Shown piece by piece: positions 11,060 through 21,245 of a stretch of DNA of 64,000 bases. The position numbers and the translations under genes were made by a program. Below the pieces are notes generated by a model. The model searched no databases, was not told the origin of the DNA, and saw only the letters and a list, made by a program, of their open reading frames with translations. The DNA comes from Gonocerus acuteangulatus (taxonomy: Eukaryota; Arthropoda; Insecta; Hemiptera; Coreidae): the NCBI GenBank assembly GCA_946811695.1, contig OX328132.1, positions 93,258,538 to 93,322,537 of the forward strand. Reading direction: 5' to 3'. Positions within the stretch are counted from its first letter, which is position 1. Every line of letters begins with the position of its first letter.

Positions 11060-11780
11060 TATCAAGACCTACCTGTGCGCAATGTTTGGTAAAAACAGGC
11101 CAAACGGTGTGGATTTGTATAAGGAATAAACATACAGACAGACAGCTGGAAGACCTTTTTGGCCTAGCCTAGTGCATTCCCCGGACCAAGACCTACCTGT
11201 GTGCCAATTTTGGTAAAAATCGGTCAAATGGTGTGAATTTGTGTAAGGAACAAACATGGAGACAGACAGCTGATAGACGATTTTGACCTAGCCTATGACA
11301 CTCCCCGGATAAAGACCTACCTGGGTACCATGTTTGGTCAAAATTGGTCAAATCGTGTGGATTTGTATAAGGAATAAACAGTTAGGCAAACAGCTGATAG
11401 ACTATTTTGAAGTAGCCTATGACACTCCCCGGATCAAGACCGACCAGTGTGTCAAGTTTTGTCAAAATCGGTCAAACGGTGTGGATTTGCATAATGAACA
11501 AACAGACAGACAGACAGCTGATTGAAGATTTTGACCTAGTCTATGCCACTTCCCGGATCAAGACCTACGTGTTTGCCAAGTTTTGTCAAAATCGGCCAAA
11601 CGGTGCGTAATTGTATAAGGAACAAACAGACAGACAGACAGCTGATAGACAATTTAACCTAGCCTATGATTCTCCCCGTATCAAGACCCACCTGTGTCCC
11701 AAGTTAAGTCAAAATTGGTCAAACGGTTCGGATTTGTATAAGGAACAAACATACAGACGGACCGCTGGTATAAGATTTTG
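11060..11780 (+). repeat. Tandem array of ~118-bp units (copy A, about 6 units)
   Basis: Each unit holds CAAGACCTACCTGTGTGCCA, TTTGGTCAAAATCGGTCAAA, GGAACAAACATACAGACAGA and CTAGCCTATGA. The unit is dispersed among all three Helitron-like copies. Open frames in it are by-products of the repetition. Confidence 0.85.
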
Positions 11781-12285
11781 ACCAAGCCTATATGCGTCTA
11801 AATGTTTCTTAAAACATCAAATATAGGTTCTTCATACCGAGACGATTCATTTGATACCCCTCATCATGGGTTTCGGACGGATTGATGGGTTTCTGAAGGA
11901 AGTACAAAACTGGCACGCCCCCGCTCCGGAAGCGGAGTCAAACACAACTTTTCAGGATTTTTCGATTTTTTCCTTTAATAACACCTCATATCTATCATCC
12001 TGCAAAATTTCAAGTCTCTAGCATCATGGGAAGTGCCTAATAATTTTGATGAGTCAGTCAGTGAGTGAGTCCTAAAAAATCCCGATTTTCGATCAATTAT
12101 ATCTCAGAAACTGTTCAATGTAGAATTATGAAAATTTTCAGTTTTACTCACATCTAGTAGAATAATACCTATGTAAAATTTCATATCTTTATCTTTACCT
12201 GGTTGAAAGTTATGAGAGGGTAAATATCGGCTCTAAGACCGCCTGTAATATATATACACAGTATGCTTAGGCCGGAACTTGGCCT

Positions 12286-12306
12286 GGCGCACTACCGTGC
12301 GCCTAG
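12286..12306 (+). terminator. Helitron-type 3' terminal hairpin plus CTAG (copy A)
   Basis: Stem of 7 bp, GGCGCAC / GTGCGCC, with loop TACC, overlapping CTAG at 12303-12306. In Helitrons this structure marks the rolling-circle termination end. All three copies are followed by AT, so the exact end may be CTAG or one base later. Confidence 0.6.
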
Positions 12307-13060
12307 ATCTGTTCAACTTCCAGAACTGTCATTAGAAAATGAGGCTGAAGATACAGACTTATCATAAGATGCTGAAGGATGTAGCAGTATTGAATCAGAC
12401 GATGATTGATGGATAATTCGTATTTAGTGCATCATATATATTTGTTATTATTAAAAAACAAGTCATTACAATGAATTTTTCCAAAGAAAGAAATAGAAAA
12501 GAAAGAAAATAGAAAGAAATAGAATGAAAAAAATGGCTCTTCCCTGAGCTTGAATGGCTGCCAGAAGCAAGAGCCTAGGACTATAGAGAGTGGGAAAACC
12601 GGTTCCAGATAGTTACCCACATCCTGTAGGTGGCCCCCCCCTTCCACGGGGGCCTGCACGCAACCAATGGCTGCAGTCCTGAATATCGGACTACCAGACA
12701 GCCAGGTATACTCCTTACAGTATGGTCCTGCATCTTGGATAGGAGGACCTTTACCTTTGTGGTCAGAGTGTATTTTGACTTATGAGCTGCAACGATGTTT
12801 TGCTACGAAACTCGACATGAAACATGTCAATAACGGAATAAATGACGGTTAGCCCATTAAATTTTTCTCACAGGACCCACTATCAACAAAAAAGAAAATA
12901 TTAATGGGCTCATAGCTTCCGAAATGTTTCAGTTAATCCGAAAAAAGGGTTTATAAAACTAATGAGAAAGATAATTATTATTTAGCTGAACCTTCACTTC
13001 GAATTTTTGTGCTAGGCGGAAGGTCAAATAATAAAAACATTACTACACAGTTAAACTAAC
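12307..13060. other. No gene identified
   Basis: Just past the Helitron-like end a short stretch reads VQLPELSLENEAEDTDLS then a stop and an acidic SIESDDD, which may be a decayed protein tail. Beyond it, a polypurine stretch (12480-12530) and unassigned sequence. Confidence 0.3.
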
Positions 13061-13069
13061 TTTATTTCG

Positions 13070-13110
13070 TTCCTACATATTTCACAACTTTTTAGTGTTT
13101 CTTCAGGGGA
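13070..13110 (-). ncRNA. Degenerate hammerhead-ribozyme-like motif
   Basis: The reverse strand reads CTGAAGA, a poorly paired stem II, GAAA, TATGTA, then GGAAC, preceded by TTCCC. The core is conserved but stems I and II contain mismatches, so it is probably inactive. AAATAAAG follows, as in the other motifs. Confidence 0.35.
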
Positions 13111-13320
13111 AAAAGTTACAAATATTAAACATAGAGCCTCAAGTTGAGGAGGAGATCCTTCCACTGCTCATGGTCTGAAAGAATCCAATATGGCGGAATA
13201 TAGTGAGTCTACCGATAATCGATATGACTTAAGTTAAAATTAATTTCCAGAATAAATATAGTCTTAAAAATTAAAACTTTCTCCCCCCCCCTCTAATTAA
13301 AAGATATTTTTTATTTGTTG

Positions 13321-13594
13321 CATGGGCGTATATAGGAAATAATTTCGGAGGGGGCTGGAAAAATGTCGAGGGGGGGGCTGAGACCATTTCCGGTGTATGG
13401 AATACTAACTACTTAGATCTTGGAAGAGTTTTAGCCAACTAAAACGCTATTACACTCAAAATAGAATATTTTTTATGAACTAAATGATAATATTTAATTT
13501 ATTTTTAAAGGCTTTATAACATTTTTACTAATCAAATCAAAATTTCGAGGGGGGGGGCTGAGAGGGCTGCAGCCCCCCTTTATATATGCCCATG
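13321..13594 (+). mobile_element. MITE, CATGGGCG family, copy 2
   Basis: Complete copy, 274 bp, from CATGGGCGTATATAGG to TATATATGCCCATG. Flanks ATTTGTTG (13313-13320) and ATTTGTTC (13595-13602) give an 8-bp target duplication with one mismatch. Confidence 0.85.
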
Positions 13595-13759
13595 ATTTGT
13601 TCTTAATAAAAATAGTATTCAGATGTAGTATTCACTTTCTTTCTATTTTTTATTATTTTGATATTTTCCTTTTCATTCCATGTATTTCTTTCTTTACCAA
13701 ATGTGCTGATGTTTTCAAACCAAAACTATATTTATATGTTATAGCATGTTAAGCCAACG

Positions 13760-14066
13760 CTGTTTTATTCTCTCCTTTATCAATACTTTGCACATGCTGT
13801 TTTATTCTCTCCTTTATCAATACTTTGCACATGCTGTTTTATTCTCTCCTTTATCAATACTTTGCACATACTGTTTTATTCTCTCTTTTATCAATACCTT
13901 GCACATGCTGATTTATTCTCTCCTTTATCAATACTTTGCACATGCTGTTTTATTTTCTCCTTTATCAATACTTTGCACATGCTGTTTTATTCTCTCCTTT
14001 ATCATTACTCTGCACATGCTGTTTTACTCTCTCCTTTATCAATACTTTGCACATGCTGTTTAATTC
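13760..14066 (+). repeat. 37-bp minisatellite, about 8 copies
   Basis: Unit containing TTATTCTCTCCTTTATCAAT and ACTTTGCACATGCTG, near-identical between copies. Because 37 is not a multiple of three and the unit has no stops in the plus strand, all three plus frames stay open; those frames are artefacts. 14100-14990 holds nothing I can identify. Confidence 0.95.
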
Positions 14067-15179
14067 GTTTTCAAAGCAACTTCCGATTCTACTATGTATG
14101 ATTTATCACAGCTATCGTAGATAATTTAGTAGATATTGTATTTAGTTTTCCTTAATTTAAATTAATCTATAATGTTACTAAAGTTATTTTATATTCTGTG
14201 ATAATATTTCCAAGACATCCTACATATATCTTACATACATATACGTCTTATTTTGTTGAAAATAATTGGATTAAAATTGAAGCCAAATTAACGGAATGAT
14301 AAAGATTTTTTATGACAAATAGCCTAATCGGTCCATTCGGATTTCAATTAAACCCCCACTCCAGGCAAAAATATAAATGATTGAAAATGATTTTCATGCA
14401 GAAAATGAGCCCCTCATGCGGAAATTGTGGATTCCAGCCAAACTAAAAGCACAAGCTGCAAAGCCACTCTCGAGGAAGATTTCCACTGGTTCCCTGACAT
14501 AATGATTTCCCATGATTTGTAGATTTTTTTAGATCAAGAGCTAAACTAACAACGAGTATACTCTATTCAAGATTTCTTGCATGCCCGAGCTTCTTCAGAT
14601 GTAATACAGAAGGATTCTAAAAGTCAATAGAAATTTCCCATGAACTTCTACAAATAAAAAATATATTTATAGTATGGGGTTTCAACTTTTTTAATAAGCT
14701 ATAATTTATTTAGCATTAAAATTTCGGTAATTATGACCAATTAGTGCCCCAACTCCGATTTTCGTAAAACTTCACATACTGATTCATTTAAACATAAATA
14801 AGAATAAAAACAGGAAACTGTCGAAAGCACTTGAACAGTATTTGTTTTTCAATTTTTCATTATTACGATATAACTCGTATAAACTACAATTAGTACATTT
14901 AAATACGCTAAAACATGCTTACAAAAAAAAACTAAATAAATAACACTGTTCTGCAAAAAAAAAAACTTTTCTCCCCTCCCTTGAACAATTTTGCCTGTTT
15001 CTCATGTTTTCAGGTGTCCGAAACTGAACTCAGAAAAATTCTATCACCCTCTGATTTTGAGAGAAAAGAGGAGAAACTTGGAAAAAATGAAAAATTGTAT
15101 TTGAAAATTATTGTCTTTATTATAACAGATTTTTTTTTTCTGTTACATACCTCTCGAAAAGCAATCCAAGCCTTTTTCT

Positions 15180-15530
15180 CAGTAGTATTTAACTTTGCTT
15201 CAAAAGTGAGATTCCTTGAGTAGATGTCGAATTTGGGGTCCTACGAAAATTCCCTCCTTTATCTTAGCATCGCTGAGATGCGGAAATTTTTGTTTTAAGT
15301 ACATGAAACCTTCTCCTTCCTTGTCCATCGCTTTTACGAAGATTTTCATTAGCCCCAATTTTATGTGGAGTGGGGGTAAAATTATTTGGTTTTTGTCCAC
15401 TAATGGAGGATTGGTAATGCTTTTTTCACCTACTTTTTCCTTACGCTCTGGCCATTGTTTTACGACATAATGGTCTCCTCTTTTATAATTGGTAAGGATA
15501 CCACCATAAAAGAGAAAGGAAGGTCATTCC
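15180..15530 (-). pseudogene. Fragment of a repetitive arthropod protein (PPLHIKLGLMK family)
   Basis: The minus strand reads GDHYVVKQWPERKE, NPPLVDKNQIILPPLHIKLG, LMKIFVKAMDKEGEGFMYLK, KFPHLSDAKIKEGIFVGPQI, then KKAWIAFREV. I recognise this from uncharacterised, highly repeated proteins in arthropod and other invertebrate genomes, where it behaves like mobile-element cargo. About 110 codons are open. Upstream the similarity breaks by frameshift near 15500. A GTATGT follows FRE and could be a fossil splice donor. Function unknown. It lies downstream of the host gene. Confidence 0.6.
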
Positions 15531-15971
15531 CCTAAAGATCCAGGTAGAGACCAAATCCCTGCCTCAAGATCAAAAACTGAAAAAACCACTTGTAATATTC
15601 CCATAAATTTTTTTTTGTTCAAATATACTTCATTGCGCTCAAAATCATCGGGCTTTTGAATTTTTTTCACTATGTTTTCATGCCAAAAAAAATTCGTCAA
15701 ATTTACAAAAAACTCACATTTTTGGATAAAAAACTAGAATTTCTCAAGAAACTGTGCGTGATAGACAGAATCTGACTTCAAATTTGTGTTCAGCACATAT
15801 ATTCCTTAAATATTTTGGAGTCCTTCAGGGATTTGATCAAATTTTGAACGGTAGATTCATCATCTTGTATTGATTTCTGTTGAGGTTTACAGATGATATC
15901 TAATTTATAGGCTTGAATGTTTTGGTTATACTTCAGAAATATTATAACCGCTAGAGACTTGTGAAGAAGTT

Positions 15972-17303
15972 TTAATTCACGCCACTTAGTGATTTAAGAA
16001 GTTTTGTTATACGGATTTTTGCTGACCTGTTATTCTTAACAAATTTTCGTGTGTCCGATAACATTCTAATGATGCCATCAGTATCTGGACTGAATTCAGA
16101 GATGATATATGGAGTATTTTTCTCGACGAACGATATCTTTAGAAGTGATTCCAGCTGTGCAAAGGTTATGGGATACTTATCCATGTTCTCTTCGATGGGA
16201 GACCTTGCTTCTTCGATGCTGAAATTACGTGTCGGTGTGAATCGTTCGGGGGTCCCTGAAGCATTTGTGTTTAATGGATCCGAGATTTTATCCTTCAGTT
16301 TAGATGGCGTTTTCTCAGTATGGTGTAGGTTGTTGTCTGGGGGTTCTGTTTTTACGTTTGATGAATTAGGGTTATAATTTTGTTCACCTTCATATGAATT
16401 TGCTATTTTCGGTTTTTCCGTGGGAATGGTCGTTTCCAAAGCTTGTCGCTTCTTAGATAATATGGAAACATTCTTGGTTACATTATTGATCTCTAAACCT
16501 TGTGCTTTCGTCGTCTCCTGTGGGATTGTACTGCTGGTTTGAATTATTCCGGTAATATTGTCGATATTTGAATCTATAGTTTCTTCAGCTATTTGAAAGG
16601 GTGGGGTCCTATTATCATTCGGCTGTAAGGATCTAGGTGCAATACGGTTAACGACTTTTAGCGTATTTTCACATTTAGAACTAATGTGGCCAAATTCACC
16701 ACATCTTGTGCATTTTATCTCATCCCCACCTAAAAATATTCTATAATTAGATCCTTCATATTGGGTTAGGAAGGACGGAGGATCGTCAATATTTTCATTT
16801 TTTATAAAAACTTGCCTCCTTAAACTTAACACATGGGCTTAATTCTTATTATTTAATCCCACCCTGAGAAAGCTAACACTTGAGAGAGTGGTTATGTTTA
16901 GTTCCTTTAATTTTTCTTCGATATGTTCATGAGGAATGTACGGTGGTGCGTTGGAGATCCCTAATCGCTTCGATGGGATAATCAAAGGACGTACTGGCAC
17001 AAATTCTTCGTCAATAGTAATTCCTTTGTGGACAGAAATGAATTCCTCCACACACTTGGTACTAGAGAGGAAGATGGAGATACGATTATTTGATATTCTG
17101 CTTGCGAATATGACATTAGTTGGACCTATTAGTTCGCCTGTAGCAAAAATATATTTTGAAATTGGAACGCCGTTTAAAGCAGGAAAAAGAATCCCCTGGT
17201 TTTTGGTAGGTACTGAGACGGTATGGTTTCTGTTGCTTCTTGCAACATTAGCAAACGATGGTTTGGGATTACTTGGAGCGGAGCTCACGTTAGTAGGATC
17301 CAT
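15972..17303 (-). pseudogene. LINE ORF1 (gag-like, CCHC zinc knuckle), one nonsense codon
   Basis: Starts MDPTNVSSAPSNPKPSFANV and runs ~440 codons in one frame, interrupted by a single TAA (16839-16841) within NNKN*AHVLSLRRQVFI. A zinc knuckle CTRCGEFGHISSKC lies near the middle (about 16690-16735), followed by a long polar, Ser/Thr/Pro-rich region and a C-terminal block. This is the layout of ORF1 of I/Jockey-type LINEs, which packages element RNA. The expected ORF2 (endonuclease and RT) is absent downstream (below 15970), so the copy is incomplete at its 3' side, which is unusual for a LINE. 17304-17410 may be its 5' UTR. Confidence 0.75.
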
Positions 17304-17499
17304 GGCAGTTGGCCCCCGAAGGAAGCCACTGCTTCCTGAACCAGCTTGATTCCTACTGGAAACTTATGTAGTAGTCACTTACTGCGTTATTCTTCCTATT
17401 CTTGCCAACGAGAAGGACTAAAACTTCTTTATGAGCTGATTGTAGCTTAAATTTGTGAGAAACAAATATTTTACGTTAACTTCAATTGTGCTCACATAT

Positions 17500-17760
17500 G
17501 TTTTTTTTCATTTTATAAATTACCTTTCCAATTATATTTTTTTTTTGTTTATATGTTTATGCATTGCATAAAACAGTTAAATGTAGATTGTAATATTCTG
17601 TAAATAAATAAAATTTAAAAAAAGATTTTTATGCCATGTTTATATGGTTCCATAGGTATAGTTGTTAGCTTTGCTCACACATTGACTTAAAGAGCAAATC
17701 ACCACCTTGTAAACTCACAGTAAATAAATAAGAATAATAAGAAGACAAGGTATAGTTGGG
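17500..17760 (+). repeat. LINE-like 3' end, copy 1 (partner 18285-18430)
   Basis: Shares with 18285-18430 the blocks TTCCAATTATATTTTTTTTT, GCCATGTTxATATGGTTC, CACATTGACTTAAAGA and CAAATCACCAC.TTGTAAAC, ending in AATAAATAAxAATAATAA. A simple AATAA-type tail is typical of LINE or SINE 3' ends. Confidence 0.6.
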
Positions 17761-17835
17761 ATTCGGCTAGCCGAACCTTGTCTTCGTATCTCTACAAAGG
17801 CTAACTATCTCCATCTTCATTAAGAATAATAAGGG
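17757..17835 (+). repeat. End fragment of the hammerhead-bearing foldback family
   Basis: Contains ATAGTTGGGATTCGGCTA and GGCTAACTATCTCCATCTTC, both present in the terminal part of the element at 36827-37384. A local palindrome (AGACAAGGT ... ACCTTGTCT, 17744-17786) marks the junction. Confidence 0.5.
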
Positions 17836-18160
17836 TACAAACAACTAAAAACGTTTTTAAAGAAAATTTTATTTCAACACGAATTAAATGTTTTAATATA
17901 ATAAACAATTCAAAGTCAATATCTTATATTACATATAACAAACTGCTTATCTAGGATGTCCATCTTTCTGCTACTGATCTGAATTTTCCTTCTTCGTAAT
18001 TGTAAGATACTTTTAACTCCTTTCATGCTTCTCTTCAATGATTTAATCTGCTTCAAATGATTTTCCTTCGTCATATTAACTGTCTTCCCTTCCTCTTGAG
18101 CCCCTTTTTTCTAATATTTTCTTTTTATATTGATCGTGGTTCCTCTGAAACACACACAAA
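17820..18160 (-). repeat. Duplicated 3' end of the host gene (diverged)
   Basis: Matches, in the same order, 18795-18920 and then 19455-19815 around the terminal exon: AAATTTTATTTCAACaCGAATTA, CTGCTTATcTAGgATGT, CCATCTTTCT, CTTTCATGxTTCxCTTCAAT, CTTCCCTTCCTCTTGAGCC and a TTTCAGAG acceptor. The second copy is interrupted by the foldback element at 18960-19375. Confidence 0.65.
18076..18144 (-). pseudogene. Diverged copy of the terminal exon, possible alternative last exon
   Basis: Follows a TTTCAG acceptor and reads RNHDQYKKKILEKRGSRGRE then DS and a stop. It parallels the start of the true last exon (RDRDQYIKDRHRRGMAQEEG) but lacks the acidic tail. Phase 0 is retained, so splicing from the 20917-21087 exon would give an open frame with a short basic C-terminus. 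Sequence decay makes a relic more likely than a working alternative exon. Confidence 0.45.
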
Positions 18161-18284
18161 AAATGTTGGCCAAACATTTTTATATATTTTTTTAAATTTA
18201 GTTACATATTTTTATTATTATTATATTATTAGATATATTATTATTATTGATGCCAAACTTTACTATTTTAAAAATTATCATTCC

Positions 18285-18430
18285 AATTATATTTTTTTTT
18301 GTAAATATTTGTATGCCATGTTGATATGGTTCTATAGTTATAATTGTTAGCAAATTTTTACACATTGACTTAAAGAACAAATCACCACGTTGTAAACTCA
18401 CATAAATAAATAATAATAATAATAATAATA
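18285..18430 (+). repeat. LINE-like 3' end, copy 2
   Basis: Second copy of the 17500-17760 terminal sequence, ending in (AATAAT)n at 18405-18432. Confidence 0.6.
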
Positions 18431-18432
18431 AT

Positions 18433-18720
18433 TTCGCAATCCCCAATGATGAGAATATCCGGAAATCATATGCCGAGAAACTGCGAAAGTATCAAGACTT
18501 GGCCATAGAGCTGAAATACCTGTATAAGTTGGATTCCGCAAGGATTACAGCCATCATAAAACGACAATTACCGCAAATGCCTACTTGAAACTGTCGGAGG
18601 AACTTATCAAAAATGCCCAACAAGCAGTACTGCTTGATACCGCCAGAACGCTAAGACAATTTTTAAATGAACGCCCGTAAAAAACGAAAACCAAAAAAAA
18701 AAAAAAAAAAAAAAAAAAAC
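18433..18720 (+). pseudogene. LINE-type RT protein, C-terminal fragment with poly(A)
   Basis: Reads FAIPNDENIRKSYAEKLRKY, QDLAIELKYLYKLDSARITA, and after a frameshift KLSEELIKNAQQAVLLDTAR, TLRQFLNERP and a stop, followed at 18690-18720 by an A tract. This is the familiar C-terminal tail of RT proteins in many invertebrate retroelements (a KYQDLA...LK block then a QKAVLLGTARILRKFL-like block). The piece between the two blocks is missing. The poly(A) indicates insertion by retrotransposition. Confidence 0.65.
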
Positions 18721-19015
18721 AAGCAATTCTTTCGGTTGGCAATAGTTCCCGAAAGAATTTATCCCAGGAGACTGAGGAGAAAACCCCCCAAAATAATAAG
18801 GGTTTTATTGTAGTATACTTACTTAAAACCTTTTTAAAGGACATTTTATTTCAACGTGAATTATTTATTTTTAATATAATTGACCAATTGAAGAATAAAG
18901 AAAGTCAATTTATTGAGGGAGATCGTTGACCGTTGATTATGCTAAGGTAGGAATTTTCAGGGTTCGGTCGTTATTTCTTAATAAAAATACATTTTACATT
19001 TGAAAATGGTTTTAT

Positions 19016-19062
19016 TGTTCGTCAACGTTTCATCTTGAAATTCAAGCCTTCATCAGGAAAAT
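19016..19062 (-). ncRNA. Hammerhead-like motif, weak stem I
   Basis: The minus strand reads CTGATGA, stem CTTGA/TCAAG, GAAA, CGTT, then GACG. Core nucleotides are intact. Stem I shows only two pairs and stem II carries extra bases, so activity is doubtful. ACAATAAAA follows, as in sister motifs. Confidence 0.4.
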
Positions 19063-19199
19063 AAAAACCAGCAGGACAGAGTTAATTTTAACACTCACAC
19101 ACACATATAAATATATATATATATATATATATGCAAAAAAGATTAACAAAACAGAAAAACAATAATTTAAGCGCAAGCTATTTTTGTTAATCTTTTTTG

Positions 19200-19202
<3 letters not shown>

Positions 19203-19258
<56 letters not shown>

Positions 19259-19290
19259 GTATATATATATGTTTGTATATATATATACAT
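19203..19290. repeat. (AT)n microsatellite
   Basis: AT dinucleotide run within the loop side of the foldback element, with a smaller run at 19108-19132. Confidence 0.95.
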
Positions 19291-19558
19291 ATATGTGTGT
19301 GTTAGTATTAACTCTGTCCTAATTGTTGGCAAACAATTTTCACATTTAAAATGTATTTTTATTAAGAAATAACGACTGACCCCTGGCAATTCCCTACCTT
19401 CGCTGAAACTCAATTCTTTTCTGATCTCCAACAAGCCAGGAAACAAAAAATACTGCTTATGTAGTATGTGTCTCCATCTTTCTACTAAAGATCGTCTGAA
19501 TCTTCATTCATCCTAATTCTACTATGACTTTCATTCCTTTCATGATTCCCTTCAATAC

Positions 19559-19652
19559 CTTCATCCTCTCCTCCTCCTCCTCAGACTTCCTTCATCCTCT
19601 CCTCCTCCTCCTCAGACTTCCTTCATCCACTCCTCCTCGTCCTCAGATATGC
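19559..19652 (-). repeat. 31-bp minisatellite at the gene's C-terminus
   Basis: Three units of CTTCATCCTCTCCTCCTCCT plus CCTCAGACTTC, the most upstream unit overlapping the last codons and stop of the host gene. Since 31 is not a multiple of three, unit number changes the C-terminal frame. Confidence 0.8.
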
Positions 19653-19802
19653 TTCATCAATTTCTTCATCATCACTGTCTTCAGAATCACTTTCTTCTTC
19701 ATCACTATCGTCCATCTCACTATCGTCTTCGTCTTCGTCGCTCCCTTCCTCTTGAGCCATCCCTCGACGATGTCGGTCCTTTATGTATTGATCGCGGTCT
19801 CT
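19623..19802 (-). CDS. Host gene, terminal coding exon (acidic C-terminal tail)
   Basis: Follows a TTTCAG acceptor and reads 59 codons to a stop at 19623-19625. It begins RDRDQYIKDRHRRGMAQEEG, a basic and probably helical stretch, then ~35 residues almost wholly Asp, Glu and Ser, and ends AYLRTRRSG. Phase 0 matches the preceding exon at 20917-21087. Acidic Ser-rich tails are common in phosphorylated nuclear or cytoplasmic regulatory proteins, but nothing here defines a function. The last codons and stop lie in a 31-bp minisatellite, so the C-terminus may vary between alleles. A possible poly(A) signal (AATAAA on the minus strand, 19358-19363) lies in the adjacent foldback element. Confidence 0.75.
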   Translation of the reverse strand, partial: RDRDQYIKDRHRRGMAQEEGSDEDEDDSEMDDSDEEESDSEDSDDEEIDEAYLRTRRSG

Positions 19803-20020
19803 CTGAAACATTAAAAAAATAAAAAAATAAAAAAAATAAAAAAAGTTAAGCGAATCAAGTTACTCACAATAGAACAAGTAAGAACAAGTACAACGACCAG
19901 AATTATATGTTACAAAACTTGGTACATGTTTCTCCTAAACGAAACTGATAATGCTTAAAACCTAAGATATTGTTAAAAGTTAGCATTTCTTCATATATAT
20001 ATATATATATCTTTATTAAG

Positions 20021-20052
20021 TTTTATGCACCAGCTGCCGAGGCCATTTGCAC
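20021..20052 (-). repeat. SINE family 2 tail
   Basis: Reverse complement reads GTGCAAATGGCCTCGGCAGC then TGGTGCATAAAA, the shared tail of SINE family 2. Confidence 0.5.
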
Positions 20053-20362
20053 AATTGAAAGATAGTATGTGGTAATATAAGAAAAACAAAATACACGGTA
20101 AAAAAAAGAAACAAATTCGTTTAGAGCCTTCTGCTTAAATTCAGAAACATAAATATGCTTTAGGTCCACCCGACAAACCTATATAATGTACTGTACAGTC
20201 CTATATTTCGTACATGGCCACCGCGTATTCTCGAACGCCAGCGGACACAATTTTTCGTAACACTTTTTTATAACGTTTTTTTGTAATGTTTTTATTTTTC
20301 AGTTTAATCATCGCTTAAGCCTATTTATGCCAAAAGTGCCACTTTGATAGTCATATTATGTG

Positions 20363-20659
20363 TACAGGGCGTCCCGAATTTAAATGGCAAAACTACAGGG
20401 GCGTATAGGGGGACCAAAAAACTAAGACAAAAAGTATTTTAATAATTTGCTCGTTTTTGTTTCGTTCTGGAGAAAATCCAAAACAGGAAACAAAACAATT
20501 TTTTATTTTTGTACTTATTTATTTGCCTTTTAGTGCAATTGTGTATTGTTTAAAGAACCAACTTTCTAAGATTCAATCTCTTGACACAATTTTGAAATAA
20601 TACATTTTGTACTTTTTTAAGATGGTTTGTGTTGCCATTTAAATTCGGGACATCCTGTA
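20363..20659. mobile_element. Tc1/mariner-type MITE
   Basis: Ends TACAGGGCGTCCCGAATTTA and its complement (26 of 28 bases match), each edged by TA. CAGGG.GTCCC termini with TA target duplication are typical of mariner-derived MITEs. No coding capacity. It lies in the last intron of the host gene. Confidence 0.75.
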
Positions 20660-20916
20660 TATCCATGTATAACTTGACTTCCTTCAGTAGCTTGCTTCGT
20701 TAAATAAGATTGCTAACATATTTGGATTGACAACCTGGAGATAGCAGGGTGATAATGTAGTTAGAATACGACGTGCAATACAAAAATAAGAATGACTAAA
20801 TAAAGAAACAAAACAAGACATATTAAGTTTCCATTTTTCAGGAGGATAATTTTTATATCCATATAATTACTAGCAACGACTATTTTAAACTAATTATCTT
20901 ATGAAAATTTACTAAC

Positions 20917-21087
20917 CTGTTCTATTACTTCGTAAAGCATAGTCAATGACAGATCAGGATTAATCGATCCCATCAGGACCAACTCAAGATAGAACGTGGC
21001 TCTGGAATTTGTGTCATTACTTTCTGGAGGATGAATCATAAAGTGGATTTTCACTTTATCGTATATTTTCACATTTTTATCGCCTCC
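20917..21087 (-). CDS. Host gene, penultimate coding exon
   Basis: Bounded by CAG acceptor and GTTAGT donor, 171 nt, phase 0 at both ends. Reads GGDKNVKIYDKVKIHFMIHP, PESNDTNSRATFYLELVLMG, then SINPDLSLTMLYEVIEQ. Alternating hydrophobic residues (VKIHFMIH, TFYLELVLM) suggest beta strands followed by an amphipathic helix. Codon choice and the absence of stops contrast with the surrounding AT-rich intron. This is the most convincing coding exon in the window. I do not recognise a named domain. Confidence 0.85.
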
Positions 21088-21189
21088 CTGAAATTAGTGA
21101 AATAAATTGACATTAAAAATTAAAGTGAAATTTTATAAATTTCAAACTTCGATATTTATCAGTTTAGACGTTATTTATGTTTTAGTAAG

Positions 21190-21245
21190 ATAGAGAGAGG
21201 GGGGGGGGAGACAGAGGGGGGAGGGGGAGAGAGCAATTGAGACAG
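21190..21245 (+). repeat. Purine-rich (GA/G)n tract
   Basis: GAGAGAGGGGGG-type low-complexity run in the intron upstream of the penultimate exon. Confidence 0.8.

Larger units (their letters stand above)
10068..12306 (+). mobile_element. Helitron-like element, copy A
   Basis: Same order of parts as 41733-43900 and 56836-59055: a foldback hairpin, a decayed ORF, a ~118-bp tandem array, a conserved ~520-bp tail, and a 3' end with hairpin GGCGCAC-TACC-GTGCGCC running into CTAG. A GC-rich hairpin followed by CTRR is the classic Helitron 3' end. In this copy the left hairpin arm is shortened to about 10068-10170. The precise 5' end was not found. Confidence 0.55.
18960..19375. mobile_element. Foldback element with hammerhead-like motif
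   Basis: Inverted blocks in nested order: GTCGTTATTTCTTAATAAAA with its mirror near 19370, AGGACAGAGTTAA with TTAACTCTGTCCT, and GCAAAAAAGATTAACAAAA with TTTTGTTAATCTTTTTTGC, separated by (AT)n and (CA)n. It is inserted inside the 3' flank duplication of the host gene, 250 bp past its stop codon. Confidence 0.75.

Noticed and set aside
11060..11780. Open frames in the ~118-bp array (TGTGCCAAGTTTGGTCAAAA units)
   Set aside because: The frames arise from the repetition, differ between copies and carry stops; the unit is a noncoding satellite.
14545..14600. CTGAAGAAGCTCGGGC ... GAAATC on the minus strand, reminiscent of a hammerhead core
   Set aside because: Stem II does not close properly before GAAA and no NUH site or complementary stem I follows.
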